Assembly (NCBI GenBank): GCA_013141075.1
Contig: JABFRQ010000005.1
Coordinates: 496,001 to 560,000 of the forward strand
Length of the DNA: 64,000 nt
DNA from: Methylotenera sp.
Lineage (GTDB): Bacteria; Pseudomonadota; Gammaproteobacteria; Burkholderiales; Methylophilaceae
Reading direction: 5' to 3'
Below the pieces are notes generated by a model. That model saw nothing but the letters and a program-made list of their open reading frames with translations. It made no database searches and had not been told where the DNA came from. Shown here in pieces: positions 16,738 to 24,998 of this stretch (positions are counted from its first letter, which is position 1; each line of letters begins with the position of its first letter). Made by a program: the position numbers and the translations under genes.

Positions 16738-18639
16738 ATGAAACAAAATTGGACATTAAAAGCCATGTTTGTTGCGCTTGGTGCCGTAGCCATGATTGGT
16801 ATGGTTGGGCAAGCATCAGCAAATGAAGAGATTATTAAACGCAGTAAAGATCATAACATGTGGGCTGCCCCTGGCCAAAACTTGGCAATGCATCGTCACA
16901 GCCAATTAAAAGACATTAACACAAAAAACGTTAAAAACTTGCAAATGATTTGGTCACAATCTTCAGGTACATTGCGCGGTCATGAAGGTCAGCCAGTGGT
17001 GGTTGAGCATAACGGCAAGCCAATGATGTACATGGTTTCAGGCTGGCCAAACATTGTTCAGGCTTTAGATTTATCTGATCCTGATCATCCAAAACAAATC
17101 TGGAACTACACTAAAAAATCTGACCGTGATGAATCAGCCGTGCCTCGTGCATGTTGCGATACCATTAACCGTGGTTTGAACTATGCTGATGGTCGCGTGG
17201 TGTTCCATACTTTAGATGGCTTCTTGATTTCACTTGATGCTACTACAGGTAAAGAACAATGGGTGACTAAACATGCGTTCCCAGAAAAAGGTGAAACACA
17301 TTCAGGCCCAGCAATGGTTGCTGAAGGTTTAGTGGTTGCTGGTTTCGGTGGTGACGAGTTCGCCGCACGTGGCCGTACTGTAGCCTATGACCTAAAAACA
17401 GGTAAAGAAGTTTGGAAATGTCATAGTACAGGTTCTGATGCAGACATCTGTATGGATAAAGACACTAACAAAGCGAACCCACACTACGGCGTGGCAGGCA
17501 ATAAAGTTGGTGAAACTTACCCAGGTGACGAGTGGAAAATTGGTGGTGGTTCACCATGGGCTTGGTTCACTTATGACCCTAAATTACGTTTAATGTACGC
17601 AGGTACAGGTAACCCAGGTCACTGGTCTCCAGCTTATCGTTGCGGTGAAACAGGTGCAAACTTGACGCACGAAAAATGTAACGAAGTTGACCCAAAAACA
17701 AATGTTGGCAAATACGACAATAAATGGTCTATGACGATTATGGCGCGTAATATCGACACTGGTAAATTGGTTTGGGCTTACCAAAAAACACCATTTGACC
17801 AATGGGATTACGACGGTGTGAACGAAAACATCTTGGTTGATAACCTAAAAGTTGACGGTAAATCAGTGAACGCTTTAGTGAACTTTGACCGTAACGGCTT
17901 TGCTTACGTGTTAGATCGTAAAGACGGTACATTGTTACGTGCTACTAAGTTCGTGACAGTAAACTGGGCTGAAAAAGTTGACTTAAAAACAGGTCGTCCT
18001 GTAAAAGTGAAAGAACACTCACCATTTGCACGTGATGTTAATACTCAAGCTTGTCCATCTGCAATGGGTGGTAAAGACCAACAACCAGCAGCAGTTGACC
18101 CGAAAGAACCTAACGTGTTCTACGTGCCAACCAACAACTGGTGTATGGAAGATGAGCCGCAAGAACGTACGCACACACAACAAGGTACTGTGTATGTGTT
18201 TGCTAACGTTTACATGTATCCTGAAAAACCAGGCATTACTGGTAAATTCAAGAAATATGACGTTGTGACTGGTAAAACCATCTGGGAAATCCCTGATCCA
18301 TATCCAAACTGGGGCGGTGCTTTAGTGACTGACGGTGGCCTAGCATTCTACGGTTCATTGGGTGGTGACTTCCGCGCAGTTGACCGTAATTCAGGTAAAG
18401 TGCTTTGGAGTCGTAAATTAGCTTCTGGCATTATCGGCAACCCAATCACTTACAAAATCAAAGGCAAACAATACGTATCTACTTGGACAGGTATTGGCGG
18501 CTGGATTGGTTTACCTATAACTGCTGGTTTGGACATGGAAGATAAATACGGCGCAATCGGTGCAACTGCGATGGCTAAAGCTTCTGGTTTAGACAAAGTG
18601 CCACAAGGCGGTACATTGTTTACATTCCGTGTTGACTAG
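16738..18639 (+). CDS. PQQ-dependent alcohol dehydrogenase, divergent lanthanide (XoxF-like) type
   Basis: A periplasmic quinoprotein of about 633 residues with a signal peptide (residues 1-28, ending GQASA) and an eight-bladed propeller. Seen: the vicinal disulfide Cys139-Cys140 (RACCDTINRG), metal ligands Glu207 (GGDEF) and Asn292 (GTGNPGHW), the catalytic Asp357, and Asp359 in WDYDG. The extra Asp two residues after the catalytic one marks lanthanide-dependent enzymes; MxaF has Ala there. It differs from the xoxF at 37766 by a rewritten N-terminus and extra cysteines (Cys228, Cys238, Cys302, Cys314) in inserted loops. ATG 16738 follows GGAGG; an earlier in-frame start lacks one. Downstream lie its likely partners: a MoxJ-like protein and a cytochrome. 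Methanol is a likely substrate but another alcohol or aldehyde is possible. Confidence 0.88.
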   Translation: MKQNWTLKAMFVALGAVAMIGMVGQASANEEIIKRSKDHNMWAAPGQNLAMHRHSQLKDINTKNVKNLQMIWSQSSGTLRGHEGQPVVVEHNGKPMMYMVSGWPNIVQALDLSDPDHPKQIWNYTKKSDRDESAVPRACCDTINRGLNYADGRVVFHTLDGFLISLDATTGKEQWVTKHAFPEKGETHSGPAMVAEGLVVAGFGGDEFAARGRTVAYDLKTGKEVWKCHSTGSDADICMDKDTNKANPHYGVAGNKVGETYPGDEWKIGGGSPWAWFTYDPKLRLMYAGTGNPGHWSPAYRCGETGANLTHEKCNEVDPKTNVGKYDNKWSMTIMARNIDTGKLVWAYQKTPFDQWDYDGVNENILVDNLKVDGKSVNALVNFDRNGFAYVLDRKDGTLLRATKFVTVNWAEKVDLKTGRPVKVKEHSPFARDVNTQACPSAMGGKDQQPAAVDPKEPNVFYVPTNNWCMEDEPQERTHTQQGTVYVFANVYMYPEKPGITGKFKKYDVVTGKTIWEIPDPYPNWGGALVTDGGLAFYGSLGGDFRAVDRNSGKVLWSRKLASGIIGNPITYKIKGKQYVSTWTGIGGWIGLPITAGLDMEDKYGAIGATAMAKASGLDKVPQGGTLFTFRVD

Positions 18640-18672
18640 TTGCTAGTTAGCTTGGAAGTGTAAGGCGAAAAT

Positions 18673-18706
18673 AAAGCAGGTGACGTTTAGGCGTCACCTG
18701 CTTTTT
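18673..18706 (+). terminator. Rho-independent terminator after the PQQ dehydrogenase
   Basis: AAAGCAGGTGACG and CGTCACCTGCTTTTT form a perfect 12-13 bp stem with a 6-base loop and a T run. Confidence 0.92.
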
Positions 18707-18717
18707 GTATGCTGAGG

Positions 18718-18759
18718 TTTTTATGGTGGCGGGAAATGTCAATCGCGCCACCATAAAAA
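18718..18759. repeat. 14-bp perfect inverted repeat upstream of the MoxJ-ankyrin gene
   Basis: TTTTTATGGTGGCG pairs with CGCCACCATAAAAA around a 14-base loop. On either strand it looks like a terminator; placed just after a strong terminator it may instead guard or regulate the next gene. The loop boundary includes GGGAAATGTCAAT, a weak match to the shared operator. Confidence 0.6.
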
Positions 18760-18881
18760 CTTTAAATTTAGCATGAACTTATTAAAAGATAAATGCTCTC
18801 AATATGACGTTAAAATTCATTAACTTCTGTTAAATATACGTTAAATAATTAAATTATAATCATAACTCTATGAGGTTTTAG

Positions 18882-20536
18882 ATGTCAAAATCGTCCGTTT
18901 TTAAGCAAACTTTACTCGCTATTGCCTTGGCCGCAGTTGTTTTTCCCGTGGTGGCTGAAGAAGTGCAGGTGCCAGCATCCATCAAAAAGATGGGCTCACT
19001 CCGCATTTGTGCAGATCCAGGCAATATGCCGCTATCAAGCGATAAAGGTGAAGGCTTTGAAAATAAAATTGCCACCATCATTGCTGAAGGCATGGGTACG
19101 CATACCAGCTATTTTTATCGTCCGTATTTAGAGCGCGGCTTAACACGCCAAACGTTTGATAATAATGAGTGTGACATTTTGATGGATATGTCGCCCGATG
19201 ATGAGCGCATGATGACGACTATGCCTGTTTACAAAAGTACTTTTGTATTGGCATATCGTAATGACAAAGGCATAGATATTAGATCATTTGATGATTCTAA
19301 GTTGCTTAACGAGTACAAAGTTGGAGTGTTTCAACATTCCGCTATTCGCACCGTGTTACAAGAGCATGGCTTTAATCGAGCAAATTCTGTGGTGCGCGTT
19401 CTATTTCTCACGATGCAGATTTGCAGCCAAACCGCGCACCGCACATGACTGTACAACAAATGATAGACGGTGAGTTTGATGTGGCCGCCGTTTGGGGTCC
19501 TTATGCGGGCTGGTATAAAGCCAAGAAAAATGCGCCGATTACTGTGGTGCCTGTGAATACGATGGAACATAACATGCCGCTTGAGTTTGGCTTATCTATT
19601 GGTATGCGTAAAAACGCCAAAGAGCTTAAAGCGGCCATTGAAGCGGTGATGATCAAAGAAAAAGACAAAATCAAAAAAGTATTAGATGAATACGGCGTGC
19701 CTTTGGTGCAATGTAAAGAGTGTGCCGTTTCTGGTGATTTACCTTCGCACGGTGCATATAAGCCGCGTATTAAAACCGCACAATCTGCATTAGTTCCCAA
19801 GCAGTCTGACCTTGCTATGTTGCCCGCCATGATAGATGAAGCCCTGAAGCAAGGCTCAACGTTAGAGGGTGAGTTGCATAATGCCACCATTGCGCGTGAC
19901 TCTACACGCATAGAGTATTTACTTAAACGTGGCGCAAAAATTGATGCGCGCGATACTGAGCAACAAACACCGCTTATCGTAGCGGCAAAAGGTGGCGATT
20001 TAAGTGTGATGAATGGCTTGTTGGAGTACAAAGCCAACCCGAATGTGCAAGATGACGATGGCTGGACAGCCGCCATGCACGCTGTGCGTTCAAATGAGCC
20101 TAAAGTTTTCCGCCTATTAGGTAAACACAAGGCGGATTTCAACATTGTAAATAAAGATGGCGTAACCGCCTTAGCTATGGCGGTGAATGATAATAAAGCC
20201 AATGCGGCAGTAGCGATGCTTGATAACAATGCCAACCCAAACTTTGTAATGGGGGCAGGTAAATACAACGCTTTAATGTTAGCTGTGACTAAAGGTAACC
20301 TCGTGATGGCGCAAACTTTATTGCAATATAAAGCTAATCCTAACGCAAAAAATTCAGGTGGTGTAACGCCGCTAATGATTGCGGCACATAAAGACCAAGA
20401 CATGATTATCAGTTTGCTATTAAAAGCAGGCGCAAAAGCGGATATGAAAGATGATGAAGGCAAAACCGCATTGCAGATAGCCAAAGCCAATGACGCACAA
20501 AAGGCGGTTGCAATGTTAGAAAAACCTGCGGAATAG
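18882..20536 (+). CDS. MoxJ/XoxJ-like periplasmic binding protein fused to ankyrin repeats, frameshifted
   Basis: The first part (signal peptide, then LRICADPGNMPLSS and GFENKIATIIAE) is a quinoprotein-associated solute-binding-protein fold like MxaJ/XoxJ. The frame breaks at about 19398-19400; the next frame continues the same domain (ISHDADLQPNRAPHMTVQQM, then DVAAVWGPYAGWY and LSIGMRKNAKELK). One missing base, for example a lost T in GTTCT, restores a protein of about 551 residues. After the binding domain (to about residue 300) come about five ankyrin repeats (RGAKIDARDTEQQTPLIVAA, KANPNVQDDDGWTAAMHAV, KANPNAKNSGGVTPLMIAA). A MoxJ-ankyrin fusion is unusual; the repeats may dock the dehydrogenase or cytochrome in the periplasm. 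Its shift may be an error or real decay. Confidence 0.82.
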
Positions 20537-20552
20537 TCACTGCCACCATAGC

Positions 20553-20617
20553 AGGATTAAATCCTACGATTTATAGGATTTAATCCGTCATACCAAACTA
20601 GCCATACAGCGTTAAAT
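20553..20617 (+). promoter_or_regulatory. Paired-operator promoter of the lipoprotein cytochrome c gene
   Basis: AGGATTAAATCCT (20553-20565) and AGGATTTAATCCG (20575-20587) have centres 22 bp apart. A -10-like TTAAAT at 20612-20617 starts 31 bp after the second centre. Both dyads are near-perfect, so this is one of the clearest examples of the shared design. Confidence 0.7.
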
Positions 20618-20712
20618 GATTAGTTGGCTATAAACCAATTTTTGTAGTTTTTTTACAGTACTTATGTTTTACGGTACTTAGAGAGTTGTTTAATTTTTTG
20701 AAAGGCTTTGAA

Positions 20713-21402
20713 ATGAAATTTCGTTATGTTGGCATCATTGCCATGTTAAGTATGTTATCGATGACTGCGTGTGCGGCTGGCACAGATAAATCGGCAGCAA
20801 AGGCTGCAGATAATGCAAAACCAGAGGTTGTAGCAGAAATTAAAAAAGTAGAAGCGGTATCAGAAAAAGTAGTCGTGGCTGCAGCAGAAACTCCAGCAAC
20901 ACCAGAAGCCGCCGCCGCGCCTGCAGTAGGCGCAGATGGTTTTGCACTGCCAGTGCAAAAGAAAAAATCTACTGCCCCAGAAATTAAGCCTTTAGCTTCA
21001 GATAAATCACCACATGACGTGGCAACAGATGCTGCCAAAGGTACATTAAAAAACCCGTACTCATATACAACGATGAATCCAGATTTAGTTGAGGCAGGCA
21101 AGAGAAAATACATGGGTGTGAGCTGTAATGGCTGCCATGGCGGTAATGGCGGTGGCGGTATGTGCCCACCACTTTCTAACGAAACTTGGGTATATGGTGC
21201 AGATGACGATACTTTATTTCGCTTAGTGGCTTTAGGTAGCGATGAGTTAATGAAGCAAGGCTACACACGCAAAGGCCGTGAAAACGTAGTAGGCCCGATG
21301 CCTGCGCACGGAAAACTTGTGAAAACTGAAGATGATTTGTGGCGCATTATTTACTTTATCCGTGGCAACTTCCGTGGTGAAGCTAAAAACATTAAGTGGT
21401 AA
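20713..21402 (+). CDS. Lipoprotein cytochrome c, probable electron acceptor of the PQQ dehydrogenase
   Basis: About 229 residues from ATG 20713; an upstream TTG frame is less likely because the signal begins at MKFRYVGIIAMLSMLSMTAC. The lipobox (SMTAC) predicts a lipid-anchored Cys. A low-complexity Ala/Val/Glu/Lys linker follows (to about residue 110), then a class I cytochrome domain with one haem site CNGCHG and the axial Met probably in VVGPMPAHG. The stretch GGNGGGGMCPPLSNETWVYG is like cytochromes cL/XoxG that serve methanol dehydrogenases. The lipid anchor and linker suggest a tethered, flexible carrier at the membrane. It has its own paired-operator promoter. Confidence 0.85.
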   Translation: MKFRYVGIIAMLSMLSMTACAAGTDKSAAKAADNAKPEVVAEIKKVEAVSEKVVVAAAETPATPEAAAAPAVGADGFALPVQKKKSTAPEIKPLASDKSPHDVATDAAKGTLKNPYSYTTMNPDLVEAGKRKYMGVSCNGCHGGNGGGGMCPPLSNETWVYGADDDTLFRLVALGSDELMKQGYTRKGRENVVGPMPAHGKLVKTEDDLWRIIYFIRGNFRGEAKNIKW

Positions 21403-21412
21403 ATAGGCTTTA

Positions 21413-22394
21413 ATGTTGATTCAGCCAAAATCAAAAAGACTGTCGGTATCGTTAGGCAGTCTTTTTAAGTGCTCATTTTATTGTTAATGCCGCACCATAT
21501 GCTTATGTGACTAATCAGGGCGACCACACTGTGTCAGTGGTGGATTTAGCCAGTAATACAGTGAGTGCAACCGTGCAGGTTGGTAAATCACCTGTTGGCG
21601 TAGCTATAGATGCGCTGTCTAACCGCGCCTATATCACCAATGTAGATAGTCGTTCAGTTTCGGTGTTAGATATTGGTAGCAACAAAGTCATACACGAAAT
21701 TAAGCTAGACAAAGTAGCACCTGTTGGCGTTGCTTTAAATAAGAGTGGTGGACAACTGTTTGTAGCAGATTGGTTTCATGACCAAATTATGGTGATAGAA
21801 ACGCAGAGCTATAAACAGCTTACAACCATAAGTATGGGTAAAGCACCAGCGGGGATGGTCTTGAGTCGAGAAGGTGCAAGCCTATATGTGGCAAACCGAG
21901 ACAGCAATGAGGTGGGCGTAATTGATGCAAGAAATCACAAACCCTTGCATAAAATCGCAGTAGGTAAGCATCCATTTGGCATGACCTTATCTGGCGATGG
22001 AAAGCTGTTATATGTGGTGAATGTAGAAAGTAATTCGGTTTCGGTGATTGACGTAAGGCGTGATGTTGTGACAGCAACCATACCTGTCGGTGAACACCCC
22101 TATTGCGTTACCACCAATGCTGATGGCTCAACCGTTTATGTGACCAATACACATGAAGACACCGTATCAGTCATTGATGCAAAAACGCAAAGAGTGACTG
22201 CGACGATACGTGTAGGTGGTACGCCAGAGGGTATTGCGTATGACAATAAACACCAACGCGTGTATGTGGCGAGTTGGATGGACAACGCTTTGACTGTGAT
22301 AGATGCAAAAACAAACAAAGTGGTAGATACCATTAAAACAGGCGCGCAAAGCCGCGCATTTGGGCAATTTATAGCAACGCTTATTCAGAAATAG
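21413..22394 (+). CDS. Secreted YVTN-repeat beta-propeller, frameshifted in the signal peptide
   Basis: The main open frame has only a GTG start (21507) and begins inside the mature domain (VTNQGDHTVSVVDLASNTVS). Just upstream, ATG 21413 opens a perfect signal peptide (MLIQPKSKRLSVSLGSLF) in another frame; adding one T to the T5 run at 21462-21466 joins them as ...GSLFLSAHFIVNA-APYAYV. The mature protein has about seven YVTN/SVIDA repeats of 42 residues, a seven-bladed propeller. It resembles the PQQ-associated propeller at 24999. The 10-bp inverted repeat 21433-21466 overlaps the signal-peptide codons. Downstream genes follow closely. Function is unknown; such propellers are common beside quinoproteins. 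Confidence 0.78.
21433..21466 (+). terminator. Terminator-like inverted repeat overlapping a signal-peptide coding region
   Basis: AAAAAGACTG and CAGTCTTTTT are a perfect 10-bp stem around a 14-base loop, ending in five Ts, 30 bases after the cytochrome stop. It would end the cytochrome mRNA but also lies within the first codons of the beta-propeller gene, so it may act as an attenuator between the two. Confidence 0.6.
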
Positions 22395-22428
22395 TGACAA
22401 TTTATAAATAAATATTATTAGGAGAAAA

Positions 22429-22968
22429 ATGAAATTTATTACACAACTTTTACTTGTGGCTAGCTTTTTGCCACTTTCAGTGACGGCTGCAAATGCCCCA
22501 ACGCAACAAAAAGTGATTAGAGAAGTGGTCATTAAATCTGAGCCAGCCAAAGTGTGGGCAGTGGTTAAAGATTTTGGTGGTATTCACAAATGGCACCCTG
22601 CTGTAGAGAGTACCAAAACCGAAACAAAGGCTGACCAAGATGGGGTTCAATTACCGCATCGTTTGCTGACTTTAAAAGGTGGCGGCACTATTTTAGAAAA
22701 GCAAACCATCAACTCAGATGAGGAAATGAAATTAGAGTACAAAATTGTAGAAGGCGTATTACCAGTGAGTGGTTATCGCGCGGTGATGACGGTAAAAGCG
22801 GGCCCAGCAGTGGGAGAGTCAACGGTGACATGGACAGGCCGTTTTTACAATAAGGCTAATGATGTACACCCAAAACCAGGTGAAGACAACGAAACTGCCG
22901 TAAAAGCGGTTGAAGGTGTTTATGACGCTGGCTTGCCTAACTTGAAAAAAGTCATTGAAGCACAATAA
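22429..22968 (+). CDS. MxaD-like periplasmic SRPBCC protein (copy 1)
   Basis: The 179-residue protein has a signal peptide (MKFITQLLLVASFLPLSVTA) and a START/SRPBCC fold (VIKSEPAKVWAVVKDFGGIH, then HPAVESTK and late helix AGLPNLKKVI). This matches MxaD, a 17-kDa periplasmic protein reported in Methylobacterium to improve transfer of electrons from methanol dehydrogenase to cytochrome cL. It follows the beta-propeller by 34 bases with an AGGAG ribosome site and is followed by a paralogue, so it sits in a periplasmic electron-transfer operon. Confidence 0.82.
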   Translation: MKFITQLLLVASFLPLSVTAANAPTQQKVIREVVIKSEPAKVWAVVKDFGGIHKWHPAVESTKTETKADQDGVQLPHRLLTLKGGGTILEKQTINSDEEMKLEYKIVEGVLPVSGYRAVMTVKAGPAVGESTVTWTGRFYNKANDVHPKPGEDNETAVKAVEGVYDAGLPNLKKVIEAQ

Positions 22969-23001
22969 TTTTAACTCATTTAGTAAAAGGAAAGCGAAGT
23001 A

Positions 23002-23547
23002 ATGAAAAAGTTTTTATCAATGTTAGTCGTGGCTTGTTTATTGCCTGTAGCAGCCCTTGCACATGGCCCTAGTGGGCAAAAAGTTGTAAAAGAATTTGAA
23101 GTGAAGGCCGAGCCAGCAAAAACATGGGCTTTACTCAAAGACTTTGGTGCAATTGGCAAATGGCATCCTGATGTGACGAATGTGAAATTGGAAGATAGAA
23201 AAGATGAGGAATCTGGTAAGACATTGTCACACCGCTTAGTGACTCTAAAAAATGGCACCACATTTTTAGAAAAGCTACGCGAAGCCAATGATGCTGACAT
23301 GAAGCTTGATTACAAATTAGTAGATGGCAAAGACAGTACCATTGCCGTGAGTAACTACCGCACTGTAGCACAAGTGAAAGCAGGCAAATCCTCAGGGCAA
23401 TCTACAGTGACGCTAACCGCGCGTTTTTATAACAAAGCGAATACGATGGAAGCACCTGAAGGCCAAGATAACCCAGCGGCCAATAAAGCGATTAATGAGT
23501 TATACGACGAGGCGGCGGTGGGTTTGAAAAAAGCACTTGAAAAGTAA
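23002..23547 (+). CDS. MxaD-like periplasmic SRPBCC protein (copy 2)
   Basis: The 181-residue paralogue of the preceding gene has a signal peptide (MKKFLSMLVVACLLPVAALA) and the same fold (EVKAEPAKTWALLKDFGAIG, then HPDVTNVKLE and late helix AAVGLKKALEK). The two share order and spacing, so they arose by tandem duplication and have since drifted. Two copies may serve two dehydrogenases or two cytochromes (inference). An inverted repeat at 23597-23640 follows. Confidence 0.82.
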   Translation: MKKFLSMLVVACLLPVAALAHGPSGQKVVKEFEVKAEPAKTWALLKDFGAIGKWHPDVTNVKLEDRKDEESGKTLSHRLVTLKNGTTFLEKLREANDADMKLDYKLVDGKDSTIAVSNYRTVAQVKAGKSSGQSTVTLTARFYNKANTMEAPEGQDNPAANKAINELYDEAAVGLKKALEK

Positions 23548-23596
23548 ATGCACAAGAAGCTAGGTAATAAAAAATCAACAAAACGATTTGCGGATT

Positions 23597-23640
23597 AAAA
23601 TGCTGTTTAGTGTGATGGTAGTCACATTAAACAGCATTTT
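23597..23640. terminator. Inverted repeat ending the MxaD-like operon
   Basis: AAAATGCTGTTTAGTGTGA and TCACATTAAACAGCATTTT form a 19-bp stem with one wobble or mismatch. The T-rich 3' side suits a terminator on the + strand; it is near-symmetric and could act both ways. Confidence 0.75.
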
Positions 23641-23695
23641 AAAAGAAGATAATGAATTTTAACTGCATTTTAATAGCATAATTCTGGAGTGTAAA

Positions 23696-24780
23696 ATGAA
23701 ATTCTTACGCAAAAGTTTAATTAACGCAACACTAGCATTTTCATTTTCTGCTAGCTTAATGTTGCCCATGCTCACTTCACCAGCCATGGCGGCAGAAAAA
23801 TGCCAGCCGCAAAACCTGCCGTTCAAGGCGAATTTGAAAACCAATGTGTGATGGGCTTGGCAGAAGGCAAGCGCATCAAAACCGATTGCTCAGTCAATAC
23901 CGTGTTTGAAGGCAAAACCTATTGCTTTCGCACAGAAGATGCCAAAGTGGCGTTTAACAAAGACCCCAAGCGCAATTTAGAGCGTGCCAAAGACCATTAT
24001 GCTGCGGGTGAAGTCAGTCAAACTGGTGACGACATGGGCAAATATAGTGTGGATGATGTTAAAACATGGATAGACCAACATATTCAAATCGAATCTAAAA
24101 AGAATAATGGCATTTATTTTGTGCATGATTCACTTACGGGTGAAAAATTACCCTTGAAGTACAAAAATATTGATTTTATGCGTACCTTGCACGGGTATGG
24201 TTTTTTCCCAGAAGCGATTTTTACCGCGAAAGATGATGAAAATAAAAAGTATTTGATTGATTTTTGGGTAAAGCCAAAAAACGGAAAACTCGATTTATTT
24301 GATGTGCGCATTTATAAATCACCGCGCAAGGAGGGCGAAAACTGGACGCTAGTCAAGCGTCAGCCCAAACCTTGGTGGTGGATTCCCGCTTCTGAACATC
24401 CAGGTGAGTCTGAGCAAAAACGTAGTTGGGAAGTGATGTCGGCAATTGAAGAGCACATCGTGTCATCAAAATCCGCCAATACGGGCTTATATAAATTGAC
24501 TGACGACAAAACGGGCAAAGAGGTGGAGCTGGAGTTTATTGGCGTACATCAACCTGTGCGTAAATTAAAAGACAACGGGCAATTTTTTGCCTGTACGGAT
24601 TTTCGCAAAAAAGGCAGTAAAGACGAAATTTATGACATTGATTTTTGGTTGGATGAAAGCACGGGAAAAATTAAAGTGGGTACGGTGCGTGTACATAAAG
24701 TGCCTGAAATGCGCGATGGCGACATTATCCAAGTGCCACGATACAACCATGACCCAAGCAAAACCGAGTTAGTGCCATAA
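23696..24780 (+). CDS. Secreted YHS-like domain protein with two repeated domains, frameshifted
   Basis: ATG 23696, after GGAG, opens a signal peptide (MKFLRKSLINATLAFSFSAS ... PAMA-AEK). The frame then hits a stop, but adding one A to the A5 run at 23796-23800 joins it to the long frame starting MPAAKPAVQGEFENQ. The mature part begins with a YHS-like module (NQCVMGLAEGKRIKTDCSVN ... YCFRTEDAKVAF), a fold often binding metal through cysteines. Two copies of another domain follow, each with a helix, an LTG/DTG turn and a DFWV/DFWL strand (about residues 115-215 and 240-325). I do not recognise the family of that domain. Placed by MxaD-like genes, it may act in metal delivery or maturation (inference). 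Confidence 0.7.
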
Positions 24781-24851
24781 ACATAGCCAACCTAGCTTGT
24801 AACATCACGCCTCCCATCAGCAACCCTAAGTAGGGCTGCCAATCACTTTTC

Positions 24852-24916
24852 AGGATTATATCCCATGCAATTTTAGGATTTATTTGGTATCTCAGCCGTG
24901 AATACCTAGCTATGAT
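24852..24916 (+). promoter_or_regulatory. Paired-operator promoter of the second beta-propeller gene
   Basis: AGGATTATATCCC (24852-24864) and the half-matching AGGATTTATTTGG (24875-24887) have centres 23 bp apart. A -10 TATGAT at 24911-24916 starts 30 bp after the proximal centre, the same layout as elsewhere. Confidence 0.65.
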
Positions 24917-24998
24917 GACATCTATCATTTCCCAATTTTATGCGCCAAATATCTGAAAATGTTTGGCTGTTTTTGTCAAATTAGCAAGGTAAATAAAT

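Noticed and set aside
16738-18639. Assignment of the divergent PQQ dehydrogenase as MxaF
   Set aside because: MxaF has Ala two residues after the catalytic Asp; here it is Asp (WDYDG), and no mxaI or mxaG is next to it.
18730-18742. GGGAAATGTCAAT before the MoxJ-ankyrin gene as a regulon operator
   Set aside because: Only the left half matches and it lies in a hairpin; no fitting -10 box was found.
19501-20490. 329-codon open frame on the reverse strand
   Set aside because: It is the antisense shadow of the ankyrin-repeat region, whose repeats and codon choice make the + strand clearly the coding one.
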